Shown here in pieces: positions 18,421 to 27,353 of a stretch of 64,000 nucleotides of DNA. Origin of the DNA: Idiomarina xiamenensis 10-D-4. GTDB lineage: Bacteria > Pseudomonadota > Gammaproteobacteria > Enterobacterales > Alteromonadaceae. Position numbers and translations under genes: made by a program. The stretch covers positions 83,332 through 147,331 of the forward strand of contig NZ_AMRG01000008.1 in NCBI RefSeq assembly GCF_000299895.1. Direction: 5' to 3'. Each line of letters starts with the position of its first letter. Position 1 is the first letter of the stretch. The notes beneath the pieces were generated by a model. That model was not told where the DNA came from. It searched no databases and saw only the letters and a program-made list of their open reading frames with translations.

Positions 18421-18939
18421 TTAATCTTTTTTTAACCACTGAGTTAACTTTTGCTTTGCACGATTGATATGAGACTTCACCGTTCCCAATGGTAGCTGAA
18501 CAACATCTACGACTTCTTGATGACTCATACCAGCGCTGTAAGCTAACGTCATACAGGTACGTTCAGGTATGCTCAATTTTTGCATCAACCGCTCGATCAG
18601 AAGTTCATTCTCAGTCGTATCCAGCGTTGATAAGGTATGCAGTGTAGTGACTAACTCGGTTTCTCTCTGATAATGAGGTTTACGTTTTTCATTCAGAAAA
18701 AGACGGTAAGCAATGCTATGCAGCCAAGTATTGAAAGTCGCTTCGGCACGGTAGCTCGATAGTTTATTGTAGCTAGCGATAAATACGTCTTGTGCGAGAT
18801 CATCAGCGAGAGCGTGATCGCCAGCGGTCAACCGTCTTAAAAATAAACGAATTGGACGCTGATACTTACGTACTAACGTCGCAAAAGCATGGTGATCATC
18901 ATTAACAATGACGCGGGTAATGAGCGCCTGATCATTCAT
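18421..18939 (-). CDS. ECF-subfamily RNA polymerase sigma factor
   Basis: A 172-aa sigma-70 family factor with only regions 2 and 4. Region 2 includes DDLAQDVFIASYNKL and FNTWLHSIAYRLFLNEKRK (19 residues). Region 4 has the helix-turn-helix SHQEVVDVVQLPLGTVKSHI and ends in a basic stretch. It directs RNA polymerase to a small set of promoters, probably including its own. Its ATG overlaps the stop of the upstream small membrane protein by 8 bases (ATGAATGA), so translation is coupled. The operon order is small membrane protein, sigma factor, possible anti-sigma, exported serine hydrolase. Confidence 0.93.
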   Translation of the reverse strand: MNDQALITRVIVNDDHHAFATLVRKYQRPIRLFLRRLTAGDHALADDLAQDVFIASYNKLSSYRAEATFNTWLHSIAYRLFLNEKRKPHYQRETELVTTLHTLSTLDTTENELLIERLMQKLSIPERTCMTLAYSAGMSHQEVVDVVQLPLGTVKSHINRAKQKLTQWLKKD

Positions 18940-19279
18940 TTTTGTCGATAAGAACTAAAATACATAGCGCACTGCCGACGAAAAGCGGAAAAACCCCGAA
19001 AACAGCCCCTACAATTAAATTGTTACTAATCAATCCAGCGGTAAAACAGGCAAGCCCTAAGGCTACTAGAATAATACCTCTACGACGGTCGACTCGATGA
19101 GTGCTGACATTAGTACCCAGTTGTCGTAATAAGTCTGGAGACAGTTCACCACCGTTATCCATATGTTTTTGTAGTGTTTTCTGTAGCCGTTTTTTATCGC
19201 TCCCAGAAAGCCACAAATTGGCAAGCACGATTAACGCAATACATACGATTCCCAGAATCGGTATCCATAACTCTGACAT
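18932..19279 (-). CDS. Small membrane protein, DUF6249-like
   Basis: A 115-aa protein. An N-terminal membrane segment (about residues 3-22) precedes a basic cytosolic stretch (KKRLQKTLQKHMDNGGELSP, 20 residues), then DRRRG and two further hydrophobic segments (about 62-80 and 85-105). This layout resembles DUF6249 proteins, which often sit beside ECF sigma genes; I assign it on layout, not on a decisive motif. The start at 19279 is supported by GAGGTGG 3 bases upstream, and an upstream GTG is rejected. It is the first gene of the ECF operon and overlaps the sigma gene. Confidence 0.75.
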   Translation of the reverse strand: MSELWIPILGIVCIALIVLANLWLSGSDKKRLQKTLQKHMDNGGELSPDLLRQLGTNVSTHRVDRRRGIILVALGLACFTAGLISNNLIVGAVFGVFPLFVGSALCILVLIDKNE

Positions 19280-19320
19280 AGACCACCTCGAAAATTTCAC
19301 TAATGTCTCTTGTTCAAGAA

Positions 19321-19345
19321 TAAGACACTCGTTAAAGGTCGGTTA
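19321..19345 (-). promoter_or_regulatory. Candidate ECF-type promoter of the sigma operon
   Basis: On the minus strand TAACC (19345-19341), a 14-base spacer and GTCTTA (19326-19321) resemble the AAC / GTC layout of ECF promoters. The element is about 40 bases before the first gene of the operon. Just downstream lies TCTTG-AA-CAAGA, a 12-base inverted repeat that could be an operator. The pattern is degenerate, so confidence is low. Confidence 0.3.
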
Positions 19346-19409
19346 GATGCAAAGCATCGAAATTTTTTGGAATACCGGCGCAGCCAACTGTTGATGATAC
19401 TTTTTATCT

Positions 19410-19442
19410 AAAAAAAGCAATCCCCACCAACACGCGGTGGTG
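19410..19442 (-). terminator. Possible terminator of uppP
   Basis: On the minus strand CCACC and GGTGG form a 5-bp stem, followed 7 bases later by a run of seven T residues. It starts about 13 bases after the uppP stop. The gap between stem and T run makes it imperfect. Confidence 0.35.
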
Positions 19443-19454
19443 TCGACGATCAAG

Positions 19455-20255
19455 CTACATGAGAATAAATAAAAATAACCCAATGCCCAGCAACAACCGG
19501 TAAATCACAAACGGTAGCATGCCCATACGCTCGATGATGCGTAAAAAGAAGTGAATGCAGAGGTAAGCGCTGATCGCCGATACGACAACGCCGGTGAGCA
19601 GTGGCAACCACTCGACGGTTTGTGGCTGCTGCGCTAATTTTAGCCCTTGATAACCACCGGCCATGACGATGATCGGAATCGACAGCAAGAAAGAAAACTT
19701 AGCCGCTTGTTCACGCGCCATTCCCAGCATGAGTCCTGCGGTCATGGTTATTCCCGAGCGCGAAGTACCAGGGATCAAGGCGATAGCCTGGGCCACACCG
19801 ATGAACAACGCTTGTGCTAAGGACAGTTCGGTCATCTGCAGACCTTGGTTGCTGGCGCGACGGTCAGCCCACCACAACAGCAGACCAAAGACAATGGTGG
19901 TGGTCGCAATAACCGCTATCGAACGCGCCCAGTGCTCGACTAAATCACTGCCGAATAAGCCAGCTAAACCAGCCGGTATCGTCGCCCAAATAATCAACCA
20001 AGCTTGCCGTGAGGCGACGCTATGACGCCCGCCAAGCGAGGCAAACCAGCCGCTAAGTAATGCCCAGACTTGCTGTCGGAAATAGCTTACCACGGCGATT
20101 AGCGTGCCTAAGTGCACAGCGACATCGAACGCTAAGCCTTGATCCTGCCAACCCAACACATGTGAGGGTAAAATCAGATGGGCTGAACTTGAAATCGGTA
20201 GAAATTCAGTAAGGCCTTGAATGATTGCAAGATAAATAGCATCAATTACGCTCAT
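19455..20255 (-). CDS. uppP: Undecaprenyl-diphosphate phosphatase
   Basis: Integral membrane enzyme of 266 aa that converts undecaprenyl pyrophosphate to the monophosphate carrier for peptidoglycan and O-antigen synthesis. It carries both BacA/UppP signatures: [14 protein letters not shown] near the N-terminus (catalytic Glu and Ser) and PGTSRSGIT near residue 162. About eight hydrophobic segments are visible. The ATG at 20255 has AAGGA upstream at a rather long spacing. It follows folK on the same strand with a gap of about 30 bases. The order folB-folK-uppP is common in Alteromonadales and Vibrio. Confidence 0.95.
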   Translation of the reverse strand: MSVIDAIYLAIIQGLTEFLPISSSAHLILPSHVLGWQDQGLAFDVAVHLGTLIAVVSYFRQQVWALLSGWFASLGGRHSVASRQAWLIIWATIPAGLAGLFGSDLVEHWARSIAVIATTTIVFGLLLWWADRRASNQGLQMTELSLAQALFIGVAQAIALIPGTSRSGITMTAGLMLGMAREQAAKFSFLLSIPIIVMAGGYQGLKLAQQPQTVEWLPLLTGVVVSAISAYLCIHFFLRIIERMGMLPFVIYRLLLGIGLFLFILM

Positions 20256-20283
20256 TAACGAGTATTCCTTGTAGTCATGCTGT

Positions 20284-20802
20284 TCATAGTAGAGCCGCTA
20301 AGCGCTGCGCTAACCAGTCATCGGGTAACGCCTTTAACTCACCACCCTGAGCAAATTGTGGGTGTTGTGACCACAGGCTGGCTAAATCGAGCGCTAACGT
20401 AGGATGCTGACGAGTCGGTTCGAGTTCGGCTAATGGCCTCAGTACAAAGGCGTTTTCACAAATTTCAGCGCGCGGCACGTCAAGCGCGCCGTGGCTGACC
20501 CAATCATCATAGAGCAGTAAATCAATATCTAAGTTCCGCGAGCTAAATTTCGGCGCATCGTTGGCTTTGCCAAACTGCGCTTCAATGGCTTTGCAATGCG
20601 CGACTACCGCTTGCGGGCTTTGCTCGGTCTGTGCACGCAGCACTAAATTATAAAAATCAGCGCCGTCGAAGCCCACCGCCGGGCTTTGGTATACCCGTGA
20701 CCAAGCTACCTGCGCGAACACGCCTTGCAGTGCCAACACACCAGCAGGAATGTGCTGTTGAGGCTGAATATTCGAACCGATACCTAATAGTATGGTAGCC
20801 AC
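20284..20802 (-). CDS. folK: 2-amino-4-hydroxy-6-hydroxymethyldihydropteridine diphosphokinase
   Basis: Transfers pyrophosphate to 6-hydroxymethyl-dihydropterin in folate synthesis. The 172-aa protein has the HPPK features LLGIGSNI at the start, [17 protein letters not shown], and the signature [14 protein letters not shown] with catalytic aspartates, then [18 protein letters not shown]. The start is GTG, 5 bases after the folB stop. There is no independent Shine-Dalgarno, so it is probably translated by coupling to folB. Confidence 0.94.
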   Translation of the reverse strand: MATILLGIGSNIQPQQHIPAGVLALQGVFAQVAWSRVYQSPAVGFDGADFYNLVLRAQTEQSPQAVVAHCKAIEAQFGKANDAPKFSSRNLDIDLLLYDDWVSHGALDVPRAEICENAFVLRPLAELEPTRQHPTLALDLASLWSQHPQFAQGGELKALPDDWLAQRLAALL

Positions 20803-20807
20803 TGGCG

Positions 20808-21173
20808 TTACTGATACTCGTTAGCCTGACGGCTAATACGCACCGCCACCTGTTGCGCGGCGGCAACCGCGGCGGGTTTTGCCACTTTGACCTGCACTTG
20901 GCGCACGGCAAATTGTTGTAACACCAGCTTGGCAATATCTTCGGCAACAGTCTCGATCAATTGCCGCGGTTGCGCTTGCAGTAATTCGGTTATAGCGTCA
21001 CTCACGCGGGCATAATCAACAGCCAAGTCAATATTGTCCTGCTCTGCCGCTGGACGGTTGTCGCAGTCCATCACGACATCGATCACTAACGTTTGCTGAA
21101 TGGTTTTCTCCCACTCATAAACGCCGATGACGGTATCGACGCGTAATGCCTCTATCAGAACCTGATCTGTCAC
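20808..21173 (-). CDS. folB: Dihydroneopterin aldolase
   Basis: Cleaves 7,8-dihydroneopterin to 6-hydroxymethyl-dihydropterin; many homologues also epimerise. The 121-aa protein has the typical IEALRVDTVIGVYEWEK start (Glu of the pterin site), the VDYARVSDAI strand and LIETVAEDIA. The conserved late Lys sits in VKVAKPAAV. The start is GTG with AAGAG 7 bases upstream. It is the first gene of the folB-folK pair, divergent from plsY across a 181-base gap in which I see no further gene. Confidence 0.93.
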   Translation of the reverse strand: MTDQVLIEALRVDTVIGVYEWEKTIQQTLVIDVVMDCDNRPAAEQDNIDLAVDYARVSDAITELLQAQPRQLIETVAEDIAKLVLQQFAVRQVQVKVAKPAAVAAAQQVAVRISRQANEYQ

Positions 21174-21354
21174 GATTATTCTCTTATCTTGCCTTTCGAA
21201 CGTGGAAATTCACAGATATACTACTTATGCTGATGATATCAGTGAGAATGAGCCTATTTTTTACTATCGGCACGCAAATTTCTATGCTGTTGCGATAAAG
21301 GCTTTTATTTACGGCAACGAATACTAACGTAAGTTATCGACGAAACGAACCCCG

Positions 21355-21942
21355 ATGAGCGCATTGACTCTATTAATGATCATTATTGCCTACCTGTTCG
21401 GCTCTATCAGCAGCGCGGTACTGATCTGTCGTGTCATGGGATTACCCGATCCCCGCCAATCCGGTTCGCAAAATCCCGGCGCGACTAACGTTTATCGAAT
21501 CGGAGGCCGCTGGCCAGCTATTTTGACGCTGGTGTTTGATGTGCTTAAAGGTATGCTGCCGGTATGGAGTTCTTATTACTTAGGTATTGAACCGTTCTTT
21601 TTAGGTATCATCGCGGTGGCCGCCTGCTTGGGCCATATCTTTCCGTTATACTTTCACTTTCGCGGTGGCAAAGCCGTTGCTACAGCCTTAGGCGCTATGT
21701 TCCCGGTAGCTTGGGAAATGGCATTATTACTCATCGCGACCTGGGTTATCGTGTTCCGTATCAGCCGCGTTTCCTCGTTAGCAGCCCTGATCACGGTCAG
21801 TTTGGCACCATTTTATGCCTACTGGATAAAACCCAAATACACCGTACCCGTGATCATGATATCGCTACTGATACTTTGGCGCCATCAAGCCAACATCTTA
21901 CGTTTGGCTAAGGGTCAAGAAGGTTCATTTAAGCGGCGCTAA
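21355..21942 (+). CDS. plsY: Acyl-phosphate:glycerol-3-phosphate acyltransferase
   Basis: Inner-membrane enzyme that acylates glycerol-3-phosphate from acyl-phosphate, the first step of phospholipid synthesis. The 195-aa protein has about five membrane segments and the three PlsY loop motifs: FGSISSAVL early, [12 protein letters not shown] (residues about 36-47), and [19 protein letters not shown] minus its last residue for the second and third conserved loops. The ATG at 21355 has only a weak upstream purine stretch. Its last 18 bases overlap the convergent tsaD gene. Confidence 0.95.
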   Translation: MSALTLLMIIIAYLFGSISSAVLICRVMGLPDPRQSGSQNPGATNVYRIGGRWPAILTLVFDVLKGMLPVWSSYYLGIEPFFLGIIAVAACLGHIFPLYFHFRGGKAVATALGAMFPVAWEMALLLIATWVIVFRISRVSSLAALITVSLAPFYAYWIKPKYTVPVIMISLLILWRHQANILRLAKGQEGSFKRR

Positions 21943-22941
21943 GTCGGCTAACGGCCAGCGTGGATAGGTTTTAATGGCGGTATCAGCACGCTCACCTGCT
22001 AACAATCGTTGGCACCCGGCATAAGCGATCATAGCACCGTTATCGGTACAGAATTCTGGCCGCGGATAAAACACCTCCCCTGACAACTTATTCATGGTTT
22101 GCTGTAAGGTCTCGCGCAGGTACTGATTAGCACTAACACCGCCAGCAACCACCAGCCGCTTTAATCCAGTTTGTTTCAGTGCTCGACGGCATTTAATGAC
22201 CAAGGTATCGACTACCGCCTCTTGAAAAGCACGAGCAATGTCGGCGCGTGCTTGTTCTCTATCATCGGCGGCAGCAATAGTATTCGCTGCAAAGGTTTTT
22301 AAACCACTAAAGGAAAAGTCTAAACCCGGGCGGTCGGTCATCGGTCGGGGAAATTGATAAATACCGCTACGGCCTTGCTCGGCTAGTTTGGCCAGGCGCG
22401 GTCCTCCGGGATAATCCAGCCCCATTAATTTTGCCGTTTTATCAAAGGCTTCACCGGCGGCATCATCCACCGATTCGCCTAATAATTGATAGCTGCCAAT
22501 ACCGTCGACACGCACTAGCTGCGTATGTCCACCGGAGACTAGCAGAGCAACAAAGGGAAACTGCGGACGAGGGCTTTCTAACATAGGTGCCAGTAAATGG
22601 CCTTCCATATGATGCACCGCGACGGCTGGTTTATCCCAACCATAAGCAAGGCTGCGCCCAATACAGGCGCCAACCAACAACGCGCCAACCAGCCCGGGTC
22701 CAGCGGTATAAGCTACGCCATCAATATCTTCGGCGCTTAATTGGGCTTGCTGTAACGCCGCTTCAATTAACGGCAGTGTTTTACGAATGTGGTCGCGCGA
22801 TGCCAGTTCAGGTACCACACCACCGTAATCGGCGTGCAGTTTAACCTGACTATAAAGCTGATGAGCCAATAAACCTTGCTCGCTTTGGTAAATAGCAATA
22901 CCGGTTTCATCACAAGAACTTTCGATACCTAATACGCGCAT
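21925..22941 (-). CDS. tsaD: tRNA N6-threonylcarbamoyladenosine transferase subunit
   Basis: Transfers the threonylcarbamoyl group to A37 of ANN-decoding tRNAs, with TsaB and TsaE. The 338-aa ASKHA-fold protein begins [14 protein letters not shown], has the metal-binding VHHMEGHL histidines near residues 110-115, SGGHTQLV, and late [12 protein letters not shown] and [18 protein letters not shown] sits before the ATG. In many gammaproteobacteria the divergent neighbour is rpsU-dnaG-rpoD; here no rpsU follows. The upstream gene is the same-strand PhoD-like protein. Confidence 0.97.
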   Translation of the reverse strand: MRVLGIESSCDETGIAIYQSEQGLLAHQLYSQVKLHADYGGVVPELASRDHIRKTLPLIEAALQQAQLSAEDIDGVAYTAGPGLVGALLVGACIGRSLAYGWDKPAVAVHHMEGHLLAPMLESPRPQFPFVALLVSGGHTQLVRVDGIGSYQLLGESVDDAAGEAFDKTAKLMGLDYPGGPRLAKLAEQGRSGIYQFPRPMTDRPGLDFSFSGLKTFAANTIAAADDREQARADIARAFQEAVVDTLVIKCRRALKQTGLKRLVVAGGVSANQYLRETLQQTMNKLSGEVFYPRPEFCTDNGAMIAYAGCQRLLAGERADTAIKTYPRWPLADLAPLK

Positions 22942-23020
22942 AAACCTGCCGCTAACTGCTAATGAAAATCGCCGCTTAGTTTACCTGAATGCGGCTTTTT
23001 TGGCATTAATCAGTCGCATT

Positions 23021-24136
23021 TTAATTATCAGCGGTTAAGGTTTGCAACGCCAACTGCTGTTGTTGCAGAACGCGTCCGTCGATATCACGCACACTGAGTA
23101 GCAACTGCGGTTGCTGGTTAGCCCACTGTATTTCAATACGACCATAATGCGCTTCAGGGTAGGCCTTGCCTTGACGATAACGGTTTGCACTGACAGCGCC
23201 ACCGCCTCGATTGATGCTGCCGGAACTGATTTGCCATAACGGATAATCAACGGCACCTTGATGCACCGATAAGTCGCCATAACGCTTTGAGCCAGCCACT
23301 AACACCACCCCATTTGCACGGCTGTCTCGCAGTGTTCGAAAAAGCCGCTGCTGAGCGGCGGGATAAGCTGACCAATTATCATGACCGTCAAAATCACTTA
23401 AGAATGCTTCGCTACTGCCAACAATGCGCACCTCAGCGGGCACTTGCAACTGTTCATTTAACCATTGCCACTGGCTCTCACCGAGCAACTCATCGCTGTT
23501 ATTCTGCTGCCAGCGCCCCTGATCATTAAACCAAGCCTGCAACCGCTGCCACCAAGATCGCGTAGTGAGCGACTGTCGATTCCAACGGCTATCTAACAAA
23601 ATAATCTGCACGCGTTGCGGCGCCTGCCCTACCACTACGCTCTTATAAATGCCCTGCTGTTGATAATGACGACCACTCGCTAGCGGCTCACGCCAGTAAT
23701 CTAAAAATAAATTGCGCACCGCAAAACGTTCACCATTAGTACGTCCATCGGCATCAGCAATGGCATAATCCTGAGCGCCCCATATACTCATTAACAACGA
23801 ATTTAAGCGGGTTTGCCGTAAACCACGATAACGGTCCAATACGTCATAAGCGGAACGCATATCATCGATATCGTCGGCGTCAATATTGAGCGCGTTCCCC
23901 AGCAGCAGAAAAACATCGGGATCAGAGCGGCTAATGGCCTGCCAGACCGGCTGTGACCGGTCATGAGCTAAACAACAGCTAAATTCGATACGAGTATATT
24001 GCGCTTGCTTGGCGGCGATACTGGGCACCTGCCCCTGCGCCCATGTCACCACTGGCAACCCGCAGCCCAACAGCAACCATAAAACGCCGCAACGCATGGT
24101 TTGTGTTAAACCGGGCCAGCAAGCGCGCTTGCTCAT
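23021..24136 (-). CDS. PhoD-like phosphodiesterase-fold protein with all metal-binding motifs replaced (probable pseudoenzyme)
   Basis: A 371-aa exported protein with a signal-like hydrophobic segment (residues 14-33). The overall pattern follows PhoD-type alkaline phosphatases or phosphodiesterases: FSCCLAHDRSQPVW, DPDVFLLLGN, IILLDSRW, LGESQWQWLNEQL and RANGVVLVAG appear in family order. The residues expected to bind metal differ, however. GD is GN (80-81), W-DDHD is W-GAQD (119-123), and the late GD-x-H is GSKR (282-285). It is therefore probably inactive as a phosphatase and may have a binding role. Its ATG overlaps the pilT stop (ATGA), so the two are translationally coupled. Fold assignment is fairly sure; function is unknown. 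Confidence 0.75.
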   Translation of the reverse strand: MSKRACWPGLTQTMRCGVLWLLLGCGLPVVTWAQGQVPSIAAKQAQYTRIEFSCCLAHDRSQPVWQAISRSDPDVFLLLGNALNIDADDIDDMRSAYDVLDRYRGLRQTRLNSLLMSIWGAQDYAIADADGRTNGERFAVRNLFLDYWREPLASGRHYQQQGIYKSVVVGQAPQRVQIILLDSRWNRQSLTTRSWWQRLQAWFNDQGRWQQNNSDELLGESQWQWLNEQLQVPAEVRIVGSSEAFLSDFDGHDNWSAYPAAQQRLFRTLRDSRANGVVLVAGSKRYGDLSVHQGAVDYPLWQISSGSINRGGGAVSANRYRQGKAYPEAHYGRIEIQWANQQPQLLLSVRDIDGRVLQQQQLALQTLTADN

Positions 24137-25173
24137 GGCGCAAAACTCTCGCGACTGACCGCTTTAGCTTGGGCATCATCACGGCTGATCTCGCCCGCGG
24201 CTAACAGTTTTTGTAAGCTTTGATCGAGCGTTTGCATGCCGGCATTGGCACCGGTCTGAATAGCTGAGTACATTTGTGCCACTTTATCTTCGCGGATCAA
24301 GTTTTTAATCGCCGCGGTGCCCATCATGATCTCATGGGCAGCAATACGCCCGCCCTGTTGTCGCTTCAACAGCGTCTGCGAAATAACGGCACGTAGCGAT
24401 TCCGATAACATTGAGCGCGCCATCGGTTTATCATCGCCGGGGAAAACGTCAATAATACGATCGATGGTTTTAGCGGCCGAAGTGGTGTGCAGCGTACCCA
24501 ACACCAAATGCCCCGTCTCCGCCGCCGTCAGTGCCAGACGAATGGTTTCTAAATCGCGCATCTCGCCCACCAAGATAACGTCCGGATCTTCCCGCAACGC
24601 CGAGCGTAACGCCGCCGCGAAACTGAGTGTGTCACGATGCACTTCGCGTTGATTAATCAAACAACGCTGGGGTTGATGCACAAATTCAATCGGATCTTCA
24701 ATTGTCAAAATGTGCTGCGAGGTTTCACGATTAATATAATCCACCATCGCCGCTAACGTGGTCGACTTACCCGAGCCAGTCGGGCCAGTTACTAGCACGA
24801 GACCTCGTGGTAAACGTGCGATTTGTTGAAAAATAGCAGGCGCTTGTAATTGCTCTAGACTCAACACCTCAGCAGGAATGGTACGAAAAGCCGCGGCGAT
24901 ACCGTGTTGCTGAGTAAACACGTTAACGCGGAAGCGTGCGACGTTGTCGACCGCGATGGAAAAGTCGCACTCTAGCTCTTGTTCATATTGCTGTTGCTGA
25001 CGCTTATTCATGATGCCGTACATCATATCGGTGACAGTCGCGTGATCAAGCTCAGGTAATTGCAGCGGTCTAATATCGCCATCGATACGTAAACGAGGAG
25101 GTGAGCCAGCGGCTAGGTGCAAGTCAGAGGCGTTTTGTTTGACACTTAATGACAGTAATTGGTTAAGATCCAT
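24133..25173 (-). CDS. pilT: Type IV pilus retraction ATPase
   Basis: Hexameric cytoplasmic ATPase that powers type IV pilus disassembly and twitching. The 346-aa protein has the N-terminal PAS-like domain (LSVKQNASDLHLAAGSPPRL, 20 residues), Walker A GPTGSGKST near 130, the Asp box (EDPIEFVH), Walker B LVGEMRD, the His box GHLVLGTLHT, and the PilT-specific AIKNLIREDK near residue 290. The last motif favours PilT over PilU. It is divergent from yggS, an arrangement common in gammaproteobacteria. The PhoD-like gene overlaps its end by 4 bases. Confidence 0.95.
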   Translation of the reverse strand: MDLNQLLSLSVKQNASDLHLAAGSPPRLRIDGDIRPLQLPELDHATVTDMMYGIMNKRQQQQYEQELECDFSIAVDNVARFRVNVFTQQHGIAAAFRTIPAEVLSLEQLQAPAIFQQIARLPRGLVLVTGPTGSGKSTTLAAMVDYINRETSQHILTIEDPIEFVHQPQRCLINQREVHRDTLSFAAALRSALREDPDVILVGEMRDLETIRLALTAAETGHLVLGTLHTTSAAKTIDRIIDVFPGDDKPMARSMLSESLRAVISQTLLKRQQGGRIAAHEIMMGTAAIKNLIREDKVAQMYSAIQTGANAGMQTLDQSLQKLLAAGEISRDDAQAKAVSRESFAP

Positions 25174-25210
25174 GTATTGTTCCGATAATCAGTTTACAGC
25201 AGGACGCAGC

Positions 25211-25891
25211 ATGTCTAATAAGATAGCAGATAACCTGACTCAGGTGCGCGCAGAAATTCGCCAAGCGGCGGCCGCGGCTCAGCGCGACGCTGCCGACATC
25301 AACTTGGTGGCGGTCAGTAAAACCAAGCCCGCCGACGCTATCGAACAAGCCTATGCCGCCGGACAGCGTGCTTTCGGCGAGAATTATGTGCAAGAAGGCG
25401 TCGCTAAAGTGCAGCAATTGCAGACAGTCTGTAGCGATATTGTCTGGCATTTCATTGGTCCCATACAGTCCAATAAAAGCCGCGACGTGGCTGAACATTT
25501 TGACTGGGTGCAAAGCATCGACCGCGACAAGATCGCCAAGCGCTTAAATCAGCAACGTCCGTCTCATTTACCGCCTCTACAGGTATTGATTCAAGTCAAC
25601 ATCGATGACGAAAGTAGTAAATCCGGCGTGCAGCCAGAGCAACTAATCGGGCTCGCGCAGTTTATTGTGGAGCATTGCGATAGGCTGTGCTTGCGCGGCA
25701 TTATGGCGATACCCAGTAAACACGCCGACGAACACAGCTACAGCGCCATGCGCACCTTGTTTTCTGCGCTAGCGACCCAATATGATCAAGTAGATACCTT
25801 ATCGATGGGCATGTCACAGGATCTCCAGCAAGCGATTGCTGGGGGTGCTACTATGGTACGCATCGGTAGCGCTATTTTTGGTGCAAGATAA
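25211..25891 (+). CDS. yggS: Pyridoxal phosphate homeostasis protein (YggS/PLPBP)
   Basis: A 226-aa cytoplasmic PLP-binding protein of the alanine racemase N-terminal fold. It buffers PLP and affects amino acid pools. The PLP lysine is in LVAVSKTKP, followed by FGENYVQE, WHFIGPIQSNK, QVNIDDESSKSG, GIMAIP and a late SMGMSQD and RIGSAIFG. I start at the ATG at 25211 with AGGA 6 bases upstream; a longer upstream reading is not supported. It is followed by proC and yggT on the same strand. Confidence 0.95.
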   Translation: MSNKIADNLTQVRAEIRQAAAAAQRDAADINLVAVSKTKPADAIEQAYAAGQRAFGENYVQEGVAKVQQLQTVCSDIVWHFIGPIQSNKSRDVAEHFDWVQSIDRDKIAKRLNQQRPSHLPPLQVLIQVNIDDESSKSGVQPEQLIGLAQFIVEHCDRLCLRGIMAIPSKHADEHSYSAMRTLFSALATQYDQVDTLSMGMSQDLQQAIAGGATMVRIGSAIFGAR

Positions 25892-25926
25892 ATGAATACA
25901 GCGACGCTGTTAACAAGGGGAGAATT

Positions 25927-26751
25927 ATGACAGATATTCGTAAGATTGCCTTTATTGGTGCTGGCAACATGACACAAAGCATTGTTGGAGGAATGGTCAG
26001 CAGTGGTTATCCCGCCGAGCAGATTTTTGTCAGTAATCCTAGCTCCGCCAAGTTAGAAAAAATGCAATCGACGTTGTCCGTCAACACCAGCCAAGATAAC
26101 GCCGAAATTGCTCAACAAGCCGATGTGATTGTACTCGCGGTCAAACCGCAGTTAATGAAAGACGTGTGCGCAGCACTCCAAGCAAGTGTTGATAACTTAT
26201 CGGAAAAACTCATTATTACGATTGCCGCCGGTATTCGTATGCCGAAATATCGACAGTATTTGAACGATGATATTCGTATTATCCGCGTTATGCCAAATAC
26301 CCCATCGTTAGTCAGCAAAGGGATGTCAGGTTTAGTCGCCGATGAACGCGTAGACGACGCTGATAAAGCTTATATTACCGAGGTTTTTGACGGCGTTGGC
26401 GAAACCCTTTGGGTTAGCGACGAAGACCAACTCGACATTTTGGGCGCGGTTGCCGGTAGCGGTCCGGCCTACTTTTTTGAATTCATGGCAGGCTTGCAAA
26501 AAGCCGCTGTCAGTTTAGGTTTTGATACCGCCAAAGCGCGCGAAATGGTACAACAAACTTGCTTAGGCGCCGCCGAAATGGCAAAGGCCAGCGAGCTGGA
26601 ATTGGCTGAGTTACGCGCTCAAGTCACCAGTAAAGGTGGCTCCACTGCTAAAGGCGTGGAAGCCTACCAAAATGCCGATCTTGATGGTATTTCAGAGACT
26701 GCGGTCAAGGCAGCGGTAAAACGCAACCAAGAGATGGCCGAATTATTTTAA
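25927..26751 (+). CDS. proC: Pyrroline-5-carboxylate reductase
   Basis: Last step of proline synthesis: NAD(P)H-dependent reduction of P5C. The 274-aa protein has the Rossmann motif FIGAGNM at its start, VLAVKPQLM, RVMPNTPSLV, AVAGSGPAYFFEF, and the signature LRAQVTSKGGSTAKGVEAY minus its last residue near the C-terminus. GGGGAG precedes the ATG. It lies between yggS and yggT, the usual order. Together with proB-proA at 35-37 kb it completes proline synthesis within the window. Confidence 0.97.
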   Translation: MTDIRKIAFIGAGNMTQSIVGGMVSSGYPAEQIFVSNPSSAKLEKMQSTLSVNTSQDNAEIAQQADVIVLAVKPQLMKDVCAALQASVDNLSEKLIITIAAGIRMPKYRQYLNDDIRIIRVMPNTPSLVSKGMSGLVADERVDDADKAYITEVFDGVGETLWVSDEDQLDILGAVAGSGPAYFFEFMAGLQKAAVSLGFDTAKAREMVQQTCLGAAEMAKASELELAELRAQVTSKGGSTAKGVEAYQNADLDGISETAVKAAVKRNQEMAELF

Positions 26752-26760
26752 GGACCGGTT

Positions 26761-27288
26761 ATGAATAATGCGCTGCATTTTTTAGTAGAAACACTGATTG
26801 GGCTGTATTTAATGGTGGTCATTTTACGGCTTTGGTTACAAGCCGTGCAGGCCGATTATTACAACCCACTCAGTCAATTTGTGGTGAAAGCCACGAACCC
26901 GCTGGTGAAACCGTTACGCACGATTTTACCGGTGCTCGGCAGGCTGGATTTAGCGGCATTAGTGGTCGCGTTACTGGTGGCGGCGTTAAAAGTGGCCGCT
27001 ATATTGATGATTAATTATGGTGGTATATCGATTCCAGCCATATTACTTAACGCACCGATTGTGCTGCTAGCAGCATTTTTAAGCTTGCTGTTTTGGGTAC
27101 TGATTATTCGGGCGATTTTGAGCTGGTTTTCGCAGGGTTATAACCCCATGGAGATGCTGCTAGCACAGCTAACCGAGCCATTGTTAGCACCCATCCGGCG
27201 TATTATTCCGACCGCTGGCGGCTTAGATTTTTCGGTGTTGATATTGATCATTATCGTGCAATTCTTGCGCATATTGATTACTGGCTAA
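26761..27288 (+). CDS. yggT: YggT family membrane protein
   Basis: A 175-aa inner-membrane protein with two copies of the YGGT module, each with paired hydrophobic segments. The first repeat has DYYNPLSQFVVKATNPLVKP (20 residues), and the second has GYNPMEMLLAQLTEPLLAPI (20 residues) followed by RRIIPTAGGLDFS. The family is linked to osmotic tolerance and, in some bacteria, cell division or chloroplast-type membrane organisation; the role here is not determined. AAGGA lies 7 bases before the ATG, and the gene starts 9 bases after proC. Confidence 0.92.
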   Translation: MNNALHFLVETLIGLYLMVVILRLWLQAVQADYYNPLSQFVVKATNPLVKPLRTILPVLGRLDLAALVVALLVAALKVAAILMINYGGISIPAILLNAPIVLLAAFLSLLFWVLIIRAILSWFSQGYNPMEMLLAQLTEPLLAPIRRIIPTAGGLDFSVLILIIIVQFLRILITG

Positions 27289-27322
27289 AAGCTTTTAAAG
27301 CCGTTAACAAGCTTTTATAATG

Positions 27323-27353
27323 AGGGTTCGATACTTGTTCGGACCCTTTTTTA
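27323..27353 (+). terminator. Terminator-like hairpin between yggT and the DUF4426 gene
   Basis: A 7-bp stem, GGGTTCG/CGGACCC (one G-U pair), with a 9-base loop is followed by six T residues that run directly into the ATG of the DUF4426 gene. It could end the yggS-proC-yggT transcript partially and would also lower expression of the next gene. Confidence 0.6.
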
